From assembly GCA_007922305.1 (NCBI GenBank), contig ML677386.1, positions 7,287,802 through 7,351,801 of the forward strand: 64,000 bases of DNA, in the 5' to 3' direction. The position numbers were made by a program, and so were the translations under genes. Origin of the DNA: Dermatemys mawii. Lineage: Eukaryota > Chordata > Testudines > Dermatemydidae. The first letter of the stretch is position 1; the number at the start of each line of letters is the position of its first letter. Under the pieces are notes generated by a model. The model searched no databases. It saw only the letters and a list, made by a program, of their open reading frames with translations, and was not told the origin of the DNA. This document shows positions 32,150 to 48,264 of the stretch, one piece after another.

Positions 32150-35100
32150 GTACAAAATTATAAAAAGTTTATTTTTTCCTCTTGATCTGGTGACATACAT
32201 ATACAGAAGTGACGTATATTCCACCAGTTCCAATTGATGGAAACTATAGGAAATTATAAAAGTAAAAATGTCATGGTTAGGAAGAAAACAAGAAACAAGT
32301 TTTGTCTTTTATTTAACCAGATGTGAACACTGTTATTTTGTTTCTTTGTACTTTTTTTTTGCCAACATTTAAATTAATGTCTTTCATGCTTCATATCACA
32401 ATTGGAGAAAAAAACAGCAGTTCTACGTCATGCATTAATTCTAACATTTCATCACATTGTGTCTCCTGGCTGTGCTTCATTCATTAGTTAGGAAGCTTGA
32501 TATTTTTATTGACAGCATTTATGCAATGGTGTATTGGGTTAACATAATGATTGCTGTATTGAGTGCATAGTATGGACCCATAAAGGTTTACATACAGATC
32601 CACTATTTAAACTTGGAGATTTTCCAAGTGTCATGGAATTTAGTTTTGCACCTTGTTCAACTTGGATTTGCTTGCACTAACATAGCTGTCAGATGAGCTC
32701 ATTTGACCCAGAAATGCTACTGAACACCCGTTTCAGTAAAAACACATCCATCTTCTATTTGTGCAAGGATGTAGAAGCCCTGGAGCATCTATTCTCGGTG
32801 GTTTGCATGAGATTTGCACCTAAGAAGCCTGTATGTATTTTAAATGGATTTGTACCTGAAGTTCCCATTCTGTTTCATGTGGATAACCAGCGTTACTGAT
32901 CAGAGGAATCTCAAAACAAATGCTGTCAATAAAAATGAGAAACAGCTCATTTCCTTTAAAACAAAACAAAAAAAACAGAGAATCTTATTTTCAGTGACCA
33001 ATGAGATCTTTTACATATGCACATACCATTTTGCAGTGTTTGATACATTACTTTAACCTGCTGAAGGACTCACTGAGCTTGTAATCTCTCTCCCATCGAT
33101 GAGCTGGCCAAGATGTTTTATTACTACTCTACAGCAAGGTTAATGCTTTGCTTTGCTACTAAAAAGGACACTGCAAAGGTGGCAAAGCCTGAGATTAGGC
33201 CTAACAGTTTCACTTTATTAACTATCTGTTTTGGAATGCAGGATTCCAGTACTTTTCAGCCTCTTACCTTCTCATGGGACCAGGTAGGCAAAGCAGAGTC
33301 TGGTAAACACCCCTAGATCATAACGTCAGATGCAATAGTGGATTAGCCTGGATCTTATTTCTTTAATCTTGTTTAATCAATATTATCCTTATTAAAGTAA
33401 GAAGGCAAAAAACTGTATATCATATTTCTTCTTGCTCTAGAACATCTAAGAAACTAGGGTATCTGGTGCTCTTTGTCATCTTTTTTTAAGTACACTTAAA
33501 AAAACAAAAACAAACCGACCCCACAACACCTACAGTACTACAACAGATTACCAGCCAAAAACCAACTACAGCAACACATTACAATGTTCTTATTTACAAT
33601 ATGATGGAATATTATGTATATAATAAATTACATTAATACGTTTCCTCTTAAACTCTGATATACGTAATCTCATGATTTTTTTCCTTAAGTCCAATATAAG
33701 TACATTTGTCCTCTATAGCTCACTTTAATTATATAGGCTATAATGGGAGACGACACTGGTTTTACCTGCCTTTTCTAAATTTAAGAAGCCAAATTGCACT
33801 ACACGGTCTGGATAAGTCACAGCTCTCTTCACTAACATTTACATTTTAAAGATCTATATTATATGCTTTCTACGTACCTTTTAAAATGAGAAATAACAAG
33901 GGATTGTCTGACAGACTCACATGCAAACTGAGCAGGTTGTAGCAACAGTTTTGTGTGAACTTCTTTTGAACTGATCTGATTAAAAGGAGCCAGTAGTGGC
34001 TGCATAGGCCTACAACAGTGTACGGCTTTGACAATGGTGTGTGGCCCTTTAGAGCTGGAATCCAAAGAGGTTCTTGTAGTAGTAGAGAGGAGAAGAGCAC
34101 GGTCCTGAGGTGGAAACCCCCACTTCTTCCTCTCCTTCCACTTTCTACAACTGCACAAGTTTTCTAATCTGTTTTAGTGAACATTCTGGGGAAATCTGTA
34201 GAGGAAAGAACTAACAGGAAGGTTTACAAGGGGTAATGTTCTGGATCACACCGAGGTGTGATGGAAATTAAGGGACCTTCATCTCTCTCCAAACCATAGT
34301 CTTTTTCTTTCACAGTGGTAGACAATCCAAGTGTGTGATTCAGGAGTCAATGCCTGAATTTTTTAATTTAAACATAATTTAAGCTCTCAGGGGTCAAGAG
34401 TTTTTTTTAAATTCTGTAAATCAATTTACTTCTGTCTTGTGGAGTCTGCACTCAGGCAGGCAAACTGTAATAGGAATAAATTTTACCTAAGGCCTTGCTC
34501 TCCATCACCTGGGACAATCTGTCCAGCTGCTTGTCCAGCTGGCCAGGAGGCAGAGCTTCACATACACACAAGAAGCTGGAAGCTCGATCTCCTGAGATCT
34601 ACACAGATGTCAAGGAAGCAAGGGGCATCCCAAATGGACTCCCTTGTCTCTGCTCTACCAGTGGTTCTTCCTGGCCCATCAACAGCCCAACTTCTGCAAG
34701 AACCAAACTCCCATGCGCTTCCTGCTAAAGAAGGGGTGGGGGTAGTGGCAATATGAGTTAATTCAGGGAAAGACTGTTTTACTTTTCAATTGTAGGCCCC
34801 ACAGCTTGTGTGAGGAGAAGTTGGAGGAGCCTAGGTAGGTCCCTGAGGTCCAAGGTCTGCCAAGCTGCAGCCCCAAGGAGGTGCTTGGGGGAAGTGGAAG
34901 GGAGAGGACTATGCGCCTGAGGTGAGACACTTCATGTCCCCCCCCACACCCCACACTTTCTACAGACAAAGGCTCCCCTCTGCGCACAGATGTTGAGAGG
35001 AGGAACATGGAGCCTGCAGGGCTTTGTGGATGGAGGGCCTTGTGTTAGTGATCTGCAGTGGAGTGAATTATTTCCAGCCTGAACAGAGGAGTGAATTGCT

Positions 35101-37257
35101 TTTATTCCTCATGCAGTGCTGGTCTTAAAAGGGCCAAATTTTGTCCTGATATACACACATGAGGTTCCCACTGAAGTCGATGGGAGCTCTGCATGTGTAT
35201 TCAAATGCAGAACTAGTCTCATAGCCTAGTTCTAATTATTTTTTCATTACCACTGTTAGATAAGCTACCAAAATGCATGCAGCATAAGCCATTAAAATTT
35301 TCTTTATAAGGGCAACTTGGTCTAGTTTCAGATATAAGTCCTTAAAATACATGCACAACCAAAAACAGACTCACCCTCTATAGACAGTCCAATTCAAATT
35401 GACAATGTCAATACTGAATGTATATTTCTAAGTGCTCCATTCTGCAGCTTCTCTAGGTTGGAAGGGGACTGCAGTTTAAACTAGTCTGCATCACACTTTT
35501 ACCAGTGTAGACAATGTGCAGAGAACAGCAATGGAGAGGTCCATGTGTTTCTGCACAGATTTGGAGCATGCCCCTACCACATTTCATTAGCTCTTTGACA
35601 CCTGTATCAGTCTGTATTTCTCATTAATAAAAAGAAAAATCAGCTTCAACTGCACCCTGAGGAGTGCACACAAGAAATGATACAGAAGCACTTATGAAAA
35701 GCAAAAACAACATAGATATAAAAAACAATTCCAAAACCCTTTCAGAATTCACTTTAAACATCTGGCAGTGGTTATGGATTGGAAGGATTTAAATTCTTGT
35801 GAATTTTACTTCACAGGTATTTGGAGTAAAGATGAAAGTTCAGTCCTTATGTCCTGTACAAGCAGTGCTCTTGTTTTTAATAAGAAAAGTAAAAGTGGAG
35901 TGCTTTCTTGTATCAAAATTGTCACCGGATGTTACGTAGTATAAAAATCCATATGCAACTTAAAACACACCATTCCCATGTGCTGCTCTGTAAAGCTGTA
36001 CTCAGGGCCAAGGCTACTGTTACAATTTCTGTGTTCCCAGAAGATGACTTTACAGCCCGCACACTCAAGAGGAAATTCAGGGTCCTGTAGCATTCTAGCT
36101 GAGGTAGGCTTAAAACAGACCCACTGAATTAAAAAATCCTGCACAGGGTCAGATGGTATTTAAAAATAATAGACAAAGAAAACACAGTTGGTCTCTGCTA
36201 AACTTTTAACAAACTGAAATTAGTACATCACAGTTATTTGCATGTCTTAAAATGCACGAATAGAAAATATCGCAGTCTTGGAGGAAAGCATATCTGCTCT
36301 CCTACTTAACAGTATGAGGGGTTTTTTTCTGTTACTCTTTCTAGTTCAGTTGTGATATAAAAGAAGCTACATTTCTGTAATGGGGGGCTGGGTCAAATGA
36401 ATGGGGGGCAATAAGCATCCTGCACAGATGATTATAGATTGCTTTTGACTTACTACTTAATTCTGGATTGCTATAATACCCACTTTTTCATCCCTCCCCA
36501 ATGGCTGTTCATTAGGATGGCATCTTTCCTATAACCAGAAGTGCAAGACCCTCTGTCACATTACAATCTGCCAATCACTTGGTATTACCTTTAGTGGGGA
36601 ATGCACTTAAGCTGGAGATCATATGTGCACCTGCAGCAATGTGCCAGATTACCAGCATCCGATCCATGAAGAGCTCCTTCGATAGACCTGTGCCTAAAGT
36701 TTTACACAAGGCAGTGAGCTGGAATTTTGGTTTAAAAATTGCTTTTCAGGTTTACTGACCACACAACATATTAAAATCTGTGTGCCATATATATAAATGG
36801 CATGGGTGTACACATGCATGTGTACAAATGTGTGTGCATAAGAAGCATGATTAAAAAGGAAATAGTATAACAATAAATAGTATGCAGTGGGCTATGGAGA
36901 TTCTGTCTATTAGCACCACGTTTAGGCTGGATCATGAGGGCAGAGTTCTAAGTGCAATGTCACGATGCAATTTGCTGAGGCTGACTACTATACATTAGTT
37001 CAGTTAACCACTCTTCCCTCAGCAAAATACACACATGCACACATTATTTTGTTGAGAGAGAAAGAAATTGAGACTCAAAATATTTACTGCGGACTGCATG
37101 CTGGCAAAGATGCTGTCTAGCCTTGCCATGGATTGAAACCGTCAGTGGCCAATCAGTCACTTACTTTTGTGGATGCCATTTGACAAGGCCTCATTTTCAT
37201 GTTTCAGGTGACCACAAGATTTCTGAAGTGCAGGACAAAGTCAAAACCTATAAGATT

Positions 37258-37322
37258 CTTAGGACCCAGTTCAACAAAGCATTTGAGCAAATGCTTAAGT
37301 GCTTTGCTGGATCAGGGCCTTA
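37258..37322. repeat. Short palindromic repeat piece
   Basis: GGACCCAGTTCAACAAAGCA, ATGCTTAAGTGCTTTGCTGG and ATCAGGGCC form a fold-back of the family also present at 22.73 and 53.26 kb. Confidence 0.6.
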
Positions 37323-37769
37323 ATTAGTTCATCCCAGCGGAGCAGAAAACTAAGACCTTCGATCCCAAGAGAAGTTACCCATCCACAACTCCCAGTGAAG
37401 TCTATAGGCACTGCAGGTGCTCAAAGCCTATCAGGATCAAGGCTATAAAGTATCACTCCTCTTTCTAATACAGTCTATTTTGTGTATACCATTTTCAAAG
37501 AAACATCTGTGATCACTTCTCTGGACTCTCCTCTGCTCCCGTTTCAGAAGACAATTGTTGTTGGTAACTGAAATGAGTTCTCCCATTTGTGAGACCAAAA
37601 GCCACTGCAGTCACACTGAAATGAGAAGCACTAAGGTTTATTGAGAAGTTTTAACCCCTACTATGTATATACCTTAGCGGTAACTAAAATGAGCACTAAT
37701 TTTGTATAAAAGTACGTAGGGCCTAATCTTGCCACCATTGAAGTCTCTCGGAGCACAATTTATAAATGC

Positions 37770-37985
37770 ATTTAAGGCCAGAGGGAACCATTATGATCAC
37801 ATAGTCTGACCTCCTGTATAAGACAGGGCAATGAACCTCCCGCAGTAAATTTCTGCTTCAAGCCCATAACTTCTGTTTGAACTATAGCATAGCTATTAAA
37901 AGATAAAGATTTAAAGAACTCAAGTGATGGAGAATCCATCACCTCCCTAGATAAATTGTTCTGATGGTTAATTGCCCTCATTATA
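37770..37985 (-). mobile_element. CR1-type LINE fragment in probable TRIM67 3'UTR
   Basis: The minus strand reads NLSREVMDSPSLEFFKSL, the CR1 ORF2 C-terminal LPREVVDSPSLEVFK block, then TACAGGAGGTCAGACTATGT in the 3'UTR. Confidence 0.75.
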
Positions 37986-38352
37986 AATCATCCATTCACA
38001 ATAATCACGTGAAGTGCAGATCCAATTATGAAAGGGAAAATGTGCTGATTTTAGCTGTCACTATGTGTCTGTAGTGTGCTGTATATATGTGCTTTTGTAT
38101 TAAAATGCAGGAATGCACACCTATTGTAATAACAGAAACCCATTCTATAAGCATTCTTGTTACAAGTATAAAATTAAAAATGGAGGTGGATTAATATTAA
38201 TTATCTGATCACACAGTGCGAGTTAGCAATGTTCTGCATAAGTGTTAGTCTAATTTAGGGATGACACTGCTTTTCTTCTGACAGTGAACAATGACAGATT
38301 GTATTTAGAAAGATTACAAAATCCAGCATAGGGTTAGGCAGCAGGAGCTCAA

Positions 38353-38418
38353 TTAGTTATTGGGCAGCTTTGGCTGCCTTACATTCTGTGGCACCTCCAG
38401 TCCTGTATGCAGAGTCAC
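38353..38418 (-). CDS. TRIM67: TRIM67 terminal coding exon (66 bp)
   Basis: Acceptor TGTGCAG/GTG is preceded by a T-rich tract. It opens 21 codons and a TAA stop (38355-38353): [20 protein letters not shown] followed by N. Human TRIM67 ends [20 protein letters not shown] plus N, so the match is unmistakable although the exon is tiny. The reading frame continues exactly from the phase 0 donor at 41815, completing the SPRY domain. Confidence 0.92.
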   Translation of the reverse strand: [21 protein letters not shown]

Positions 38419-38567
38419 CTGTGCAGAAAAGAAATAACTGCTTAGTTAAAACACAAATTGGAACATCCGTAGTACAAAGAGTTTGTGAAGGCCAAGAATA
38501 TGTGGTTAATGATGAAAAGCTAATGTCACCAGGGGAGGGCCAACATACAAATGATTCTTCCCCTGAG

Positions 38568-38849
38568 ACCAGGTCTACCCTACAAACTTACATCGCTATA
38601 ACTATGTCGCTCAGGGGTGTGAACAATACACACCTTTAAGAGGTGTAGTTATACCGACCGAACTCCCGAAGCAGACAGAGTGTCTCCCACTGACTGACAT
38701 AGCTATCGCCTCTCACAGAGGTGGATGAACTACGCTGACAGGAGCAGCTCTCCCGTCGATGTTACAGCGTGGTATCTTCACTAAAGCGATACAGTGGCAC
38801 AGCTGCACTGGTGCAGCACTCCAGTTTTTTAAGTGTAGATCTGCTCTGA
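38568..38849. mobile_element. Short TIR element, GTCTACACT family copy 4
   Basis: It begins ACCAGGTCTACCCTAC and ends GTGTAGATCTGCTCTG. The inner part resembles the 3.85 kb copy (ACATCGCTATAACTATGTCG, GACCGAACTCCC). It sits in the last TRIM67 intron, 150 bp upstream of the final coding exon. Confidence 0.7.
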
Positions 38850-42024
<3,175 letters not shown>

Positions 42025-42639
42025 TTATATTCCAGCCTCTCTCTATTTCAGCCAATCTTGCTAAAGTGAAAGGAAAGTGGAGCAACATGATAAAATTAGT
42101 ATTAGTTGGAAGACATCTGCTAAAGGCCTTTTCTCCATGTGTAGTTTCCATTTTCCACTAAATGCAGGCAGCCCTGAGAAATGAGGTCCCATAAGGTCAT
42201 ATCTACCCAGTGGGTACATTTTGGCAGAGTTGAAAAAGCTCAAAAGGCTTGACAGAGAAATGGGAAGTTAAACTAACAGACTAGAGCAGAAACGCTGAGG
42301 ACAGAAAAGTTATTGTTTGAAACCAGTACTCTTCATACCTCACATTCTGGAGGGAATTTGTTAATAAAGAACTGACCCCAAGGGCTTTCTATCAGCTTCA
42401 CTGAAATCCACAGGATTGTTCACATAAGTAAAGGCTGCAGGAACTAGCCTAAATGTTAATGTGCATTCAAGGTCTCAGATAGGGCGACAAATGACACCTT
42501 TTATAAGATAGATAGTAAGAACAGACAGTAGCTTATAACTGGTGAAATCCCTTTTGCCTGAACCAAATACACAACATTCATTCTATTTTAATTTGGTTAT
42601 CACAGCTAGCAATTGGGATCTATTCTTCTCTAGTCAGAG

Positions 42640-42890
42640 GCCCCGAGTTTCTGGTTTCCCAGGGGTGCTTGACACCCACTCCTCCCCAGACCCCAGGCCC
42701 ACTCCATTCCTTCCCCCAAGGGCCCACCCGCACCATACCTCTTCTCATCCCTACTCCTCTCCCTATCCCCCCAGGGCATCCAGCATGCTATTGAATAACT
42801 GATCACCGGTGGGCAGGAGGCGCTCAGGAGAAGGGGAAGGAGCTGATCAGCAGGGCCGCTGGTGGGTGAGTACCCCCTATTCTTTTTCCC
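42640..42890 (+). repeat. GC-rich interspersed repeat
   Basis: CCACTCCATTCCTTCCCCC, AAGGGCCCACCCGCACC, GGCAGGAGGCGCTCAGGAG and GAGCTGATCAGCAGGGCCGC follow the order of a GC-rich repeat common in turtle DNA. It lies in a TRIM67 intron. The 86-codon frame inside is not a gene. Confidence 0.55.
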
Positions 42891-43906
42891 TATAGGTGCC
42901 TATGGCTCTAGATGCAGGCAAGGACCTAAACATTATGTCCAAAAATAGCAGACACCTAAGGTTGCCCTCAGATGGGCAGGAGGGGAAATGGGATCAGTTT
43001 GCTCTGAAGTGCATAAGTCAGGGGACCTGAGAGTTCAGCACCCAGAAATGGCTTTGTGACAGTGTGTGTGATGTGGTGCAGAGATGAAAAAGCAAAGTTT
43101 GTTTTTATTTATTAACAGCTCTAGAATAAGATTTTCAAAAGTGACTAGTGATTTTGGAGTGCCTCCATTGTTGGGTGTCCCACTGAAGATACTTTAAAGA
43201 GGCCTGATTTGCCAGAGGGCACAGTGCCAATGCAGGGGTAGCAGCAGCTGGTTCAAGGTGGAAGTAGAAGCTGGTTAGGGATATGCTCTTTCACTGCACT
43301 AAGCTGGTGAAGTAGGAGCCAGTTCAGGGACTGAGTGTGTTGAGTTATTGGGCTAGGAGCTGTTTCAGGTGTTGCAGTTTTGTTTGTGATGGTGGTGGTA
43401 ACAATCAGCTGTGTTAGGAGCAGCTGTTGAGAGCTACTGTAGCATCAGAGTCCTACCATGATGACAGATTCAGCCAACTTTTATATGCAAGAATAATCTG
43501 GCATTCATGCACTTGTCCTTTAAGGACTAGGCTGGCTCAATACCATACTACTTTAAAGAGCACTGAGCTAGAAAACCACTAGATATGTGGACTGGCCCTG
43601 GGCACTGATGCTTTTAATGTCACTGGAATTCTGCTAGGGAATTATAGCCAGAAGTGAATAGATTCAGCATTTATAATATTTTTAAAAATTTAGAGCAGAA
43701 AACACCCCTCCGCCCACTATTCACAGAATAAACACAATCTTAATGTAATATTCATCAGAATGTCTAGTGATCAACAATAACATGCATGCCAACCTGAAAA
43801 ATATGATTAAGGCTAAACATGTGGAGCAGGGAATTTGGTATTATTGGTAATGGCTGTTTTAGTTTTGTCCATGAGGTGGTATAAAATGGTTTTCTTTAGA
43901 TTAGAC

Positions 43907-44126
43907 CAGAGGTTTAAAAGCTTTTTTCATTTGTGGACCCCTACAAAATTTCAACTGGAGGTACAGAACCCTTTGGAAATCTTAGATATATTCTGTGCCC
44001 CCTTCTCAGTCCACAGACCACAGTTTGAAAACCATTATTCTATGGTAATGACAACCTTTCGTGGACCCCCTTAGACACGGTGTGTGGACTCCCAGGACTT
44101 CTTAGACCACAGGTTGAAAACCAGAT
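43907..44126. mobile_element. hAT-like short element
   Basis: It starts CAGAGGTTTAAAAGC and ends AGGTTGAAAACCAG, roughly inverted. The flanks hold the 8-bp direct repeat GATTAGAC (43899-43906 and 44127-44134), with two extra bases on the right side. TTTGTGGACCCCTACAAAAT is duplicated inside in degraded form. Confidence 0.65.
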
Positions 44127-44684
44127 GATTAGACCATTGTGTGGCTTAGCCCAGCTCCCCATGAACTCAAAGGGAGTTTTCCTGCTGACTTTAGTGGAAA
44201 TAAGATTGTATACTTCATTGGGCTGATAATGAGAACATGGCAGATTCTTTTCCTAATGAAATCTCTTCAGACAATACCAGTACTCCACTCAAAACTCATG
44301 AGTTGGGCCCCCCACCTAATCATGAGATCAGTTTAAAAAAACCCACAAGAAAATAATTATGAGATTCTTTTTTTTTGCCTCCCAGTGTAATCATCACTCG
44401 GGATCATGTTTTCAAGATTTGCTCTATAACCGTGAGGGCTAGAAATCTATATTTTTTTTTAAAGGAAAGCTGAGATTCTCATAACCTAATTACACGAATC
44501 CACAATCTGGGGATTTAAAAAACCCCACACCAAATATTGCAAAATTCATGATAAAAATTGCAAGAACTGGCACTACTGAGATAACAGAGATATTTTTCTG
44601 ATTAATCATATTTTCCCCCTCTTAGTACCTGATTTGATTACAAATTTTGTCCTGCTTTACATCCTGCAGCATATGGCTGAGTTT

Positions 44685-44737
44685 TTAAATATACTTTGTC
44701 ATCTTTTAAAATATACTTTGTCATCTTTTAAAATGTC
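44685..44737. repeat. 22-bp tandem duplication
   Basis: ATATACTTTGTCATCTTTTAA occurs twice head to tail with almost no change, in a TRIM67 intron. Confidence 0.85.
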
Positions 44738-44994
44738 ACATAGCAGAAACATTGATCCTCTCCAAGAGCAGAAATTTAAGCTTCACCCTTTTTGACGGTA
44801 TTATCTCCTCCCTTATAAGAAGTTAATGAGTTCTCTGAGGCTAATGAATTGTGTGGTAAACCCATGGTTCTCAACCAGAAGTCTGGGGCCCTGGGCAGTT
44901 GCCCTACTTGCTACCGACTAATGCTGGTCCTGGCTTTTATATGCAGAAAAACAGTTGTTGGGGCACTGGTGGGCCATGGAGTTTTTATAGCATG

Positions 44995-45504
44995 CTAGGG
45001 CAGTCTCAGAAAGAAAAAGACTGAGAACCCTTGTGCTAAACAATGACACAGGTCCCTGCACCTCCACAGGCTGGGGGTATGAAAGCCCATCAAAGCCATG
45101 CTTGCAGAGTGGAAATGAGGAATGCTGCCTCTGCAGTAGTGTTCCCCCAGCCCATAACTGGATGGAAACCCCTCTCTGAGATGATGATCTATCATATGGA
45201 AAGGGGCAGAGTTGGAGGTATACCCACTTTCCAGAATCATCCTCCCACCAAACCCACAGGTCTTGAACAGGTAAGTTACTAATACTTTGTCAGCATTACC
45301 CACTTCCCCTCTGCAATTTGGAACCATTTCTCTAGGGATGTTACAGGGGCAAAGGCAGGGAGGGGATTCTCTAACACCATGGCTGAGGGCTGCAGGGGAG
45401 AGGGAGCCACTGCAAAGGCAAAGGGTCTCAGTGCAGATCGCCCTGTGTTTCTGATGGTTCCCACAAAAGCTACATACCTCTTGGTGGTCCATTACTTTGG
45501 TCAC
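44995..45504 (-). other. 169-codon open frame, unrecognised
   Basis: The longest stand-alone frame in the TRIM67 introns. It has many Cys and His residues (CSFCGNHQKH near the start) but no spacing that forms a known zinc finger. No family is recognised, and GC content and context do not favour a gene. It is most likely chance or an old repeat. Confidence 0.15.
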
Positions 45505-45782
45505 TCTAATGATGGGGAAGGGTGGGAAAGTGAAAGTGCATTTCCTGACTTCTGAGTGCTTTATTTTGCAGCTTTAACATTTAGTTTTTTTCTGATTGAA
45601 TGCTTTGGATAGAACTTAGAAACCAATTGGCTGAACAGACTCTGAACTCAGGGAATTATGGCCTTAAATAATACACATCACAGAACTACCCTGCCTTTTC
45701 ATTAATCAGATCTCCAAACCACATCCAAAACGTTTCTTGTTCAGCAGTATCCACATACAAAACACAGTTACATAAGTTCTCC

Positions 45783-45915
45783 CATCGGCATAGTTAATCC
45801 ACTTCTCCAAGAGGTTCAACTACACCGAGGGTTATGTCATCTTAAGTACATCGCTCAGTGATGTGGCTTTTTCATAGCGCTGAGTGACATAGCTGGGTTG
45901 ATCTAATTTTCGAGA
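45783..45915. mobile_element. Short TIR element, GTCTACACT family, partial
   Basis: GGCATAGTTAATCCACTTCT, AACTACACCGAGGGTTATGT and GTACATCGCTCAGTGATGTG, then TTTTTCATAGCGCTGAGTGAC match the middle of the family copies, without clear ends. Confidence 0.5.
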
Positions 45916-46902
45916 AGATAAGTTGATAATTCTAGTATCATTCCTTTTATAACTCCATACTAGTTTTAAATATTATATATGAGATAATGCATGTTACATT
46001 TTACGTGAAGCCACTTAGTGTCTTAACAATCTGCATGACCACTTAAACGGAAACAGCAGCAATTTGTTACAATACTTTAGGCAGCTAAATACATATTTAC
46101 TGGATGAGAATCTTTCTTTTTAGAGATATTCACCAATTTTTCAGCATTTCCATTTAGGTCCCAATTCTGCCACCCTTACTCACACTGACTCTAGTCCTGT
46201 TGGATTATTTCATCACATGTGTAAAGTTAAGTATCTATATGAGAGTTTGCCAACTTAGGACCACTGAGTAATACCTTACTCCATGAGAAACCCCAGAAGA
46301 CACTACTGCTTGTGAGTAAAGATGGAGGAATCTGGCCCTCCATTAATAATGCTGTTGTCTCTCAGTAGAGCCTGCCACTTCAGAATATTTCCCAGCAGGG
46401 GACTGGCCAAAGTGATGACGCAAAATAGGTCTAATTGCTATATCTTTAGAAAATGGCAGAAAGTTTCAAAGTTCCTGTAACACAGGTCCTAACATTTTAA
46501 AAACATCTTCTAGTTAACGTAAAAATTGGTTTAACAATTAAGATGATATTTGCCTTATAAACATACCCTACAATAATTTGAATACTTTCTGATTTCTAAC
46601 TGCAAGGCTGATTCTTTTCACTCCTACTTTTCTTCTTCAACAGCCTGATAAAAGCCCATTGAAAACAATGAAAAGACTCCTACTGATATCTGTCCCAAGT
46701 TCTCAAGATGGGGCTTTTCCCATCTAATGGTTAATTATTCATTTTTAGGGTGCTCCAGACACAAGCTACTCTTAGTGATTTTTTTTCTTTGCAATGTGTT
46801 GCAGTAGTTGGAATTTTATATACATTGCAATGTATATATTCCTTTATTTGGGAACCTTGCCAGGGAACAGCTCCATTGCAATGAACTTCAGTGGCTCTAG
46901 AC

Positions 46903-47134
46903 CAGTGGGCTTCAAAGTGGGGTGTGCGCACGGGTGCCATGGTGTCCCGGTGCCAACGCAGGATCGGCCCCAGGCCGCTGCCGAAATCGGAAGTATTCTA
47001 TTTGTGTCCCGCCAAAATGCCACCAAAAGCAGAAGCTTTGTATTCGGCGGCATTTCAGTGGACACACCCCTAGGCCACAAGAGGACTCGGGAACACGGAA
47101 CGGGGCCACGGATGGAATTGTTTGAGAGACGCTG
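46903..47134. mobile_element. hAT-type short element with perfect target duplication
   Basis: A 232-bp GC-rich element starts CAGTGGGCTTCAAAGT and ends TTGAGAGACGCTG. It is flanked by identical 8-bp repeats CTCTAGAC (46895-46902 and 47135-47142). Overlapping frames on both strands up to 154 codons are by-products. It lies in a TRIM67 intron. Confidence 0.85.
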
Positions 47135-48193
47135 CTCTAGACAATGGACACATGGCGCACCTGGTGTGTCTGTGCACCTATTCCCAGTAGTTAACACATG
47201 TGAATTGATATTTGCTAGCCTAAGTTTTTTGTACCTCTTTTGCTTCATGAAAGACTAATTCCCTGCTCTGCGACGGCTACTAAAATTAATTATGTTTTTT
47301 TTTAAAAAAAAACGTTTTGGGACCCAGTTATGCAAGATGCTGAATCAATGAGAGCTGAGGGAACTGCCAACTTGCAAAATGAATTTAGCAATTAGAACTT
47401 TTGATTATGTTTACTTTCAGACTCACTCATTTATCTAACAGCCTAATACATTCCTATAAAATTTGTGAAAGCAGAACAATTGGTCTCTAGATATCTATAA
47501 TTATAATGGACCCCATTACCACAGTATCTGCAACCCTCACCATCTTTAGCAGATTTATTAAATATATGATAGCTCAGCAATATATTTCTATTTCCACTGG
47601 GGAGCGATAGTTAAGCAGATTCTACTGTTTCTAAAAGACTATTGAAACTAGTGGGTTAACCAAGTGACCTACTTGGTTGCCATGGTTAAAAATATAATGC
47701 CTAGCACTAATACCATTAAAGTGCAGGTACATTAAAAAATGTGCACTCCACAGTTATGCTCCACTCTAGTGAATACTCCATCAGTCTGTCCCTTTTAAAG
47801 ATATTCCGATAACAGCTGGCAATTCACCATCCATGGAAGCTGTTTTGTTCTCCCGTTTAGGCAGAGTAACCAAAAAAATCAAAATGTTTCCATTGTTTGC
47901 TATCCATGGAAAAAAATTCTTTTGCTAAGCTCTTGTGTGGCCAAGCAATACAGAGTGCTTGCCTGTAACAACACTCCAAGTACTGAATCCATGAAATAGG
48001 TTTCTAGGACAGTGTCATAAGACTATTTGCCAGCATTTTTTCAGAAAGCATCAGCTATTTCATGGACCACTAAATTTATTTACTGCTTAAAATTACTTCT
48101 GCCCTAAATCTAATCAAGGCACTAGAGGGACAGAGACAAATATCTTTTCATATAATTTAATCACATTTTGTTATTTTATTCTATGTTGGTTTA

Positions 48194-48264
48194 GGGCCTG
48201 AGCCAAAACCCACTGAGGTCAATGGAAATTTTTCCACTGATTCAGTAGACTTTGGCTCAGCCCT
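48194..48264. mobile_element. Palindromic miniature element (71 bp)
   Basis: GGGCCTGAGCCAAAACCCAC, TGAGGTCAATGG, then TTTGGCTCAGCCCT: the ends are complementary over about 15 bases and the middle carries the GAAGTCAATGG motif. Another good copy is at 60655-60726. Confidence 0.75.

Larger units (their letters stand above)
32150..38352 (-). other. TRIM67: Probable long 3'UTR of TRIM67
   Basis: About 6.2 kb below the stop codon is AT-rich and poor in interspersed repeats compared with the introns. It holds two short repeat copies near 37.26-37.99 kb and a short one near 35.1 kb. Several AATAAA hexamers occur on the minus strand; one at 32173-32168 is followed by T-rich sequence and would give a transcript end near 32.15 kb. 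Long 3'UTRs are common in brain genes. The end point is a guess; shorter forms are possible. Confidence 0.4.

Noticed and set aside
44995..45504. 169-codon minus-strand frame as a gene
   Set aside because: No start context, no recognised domain and no regular Cys/His spacing. It lies within a TRIM67 intron, so it is kept only as a low-confidence note.
46794..47258. 154-codon plus and 134-codon minus frames
   Set aside because: Both run across a hAT element and its target duplications; they are by-products of GC-rich transposon sequence.
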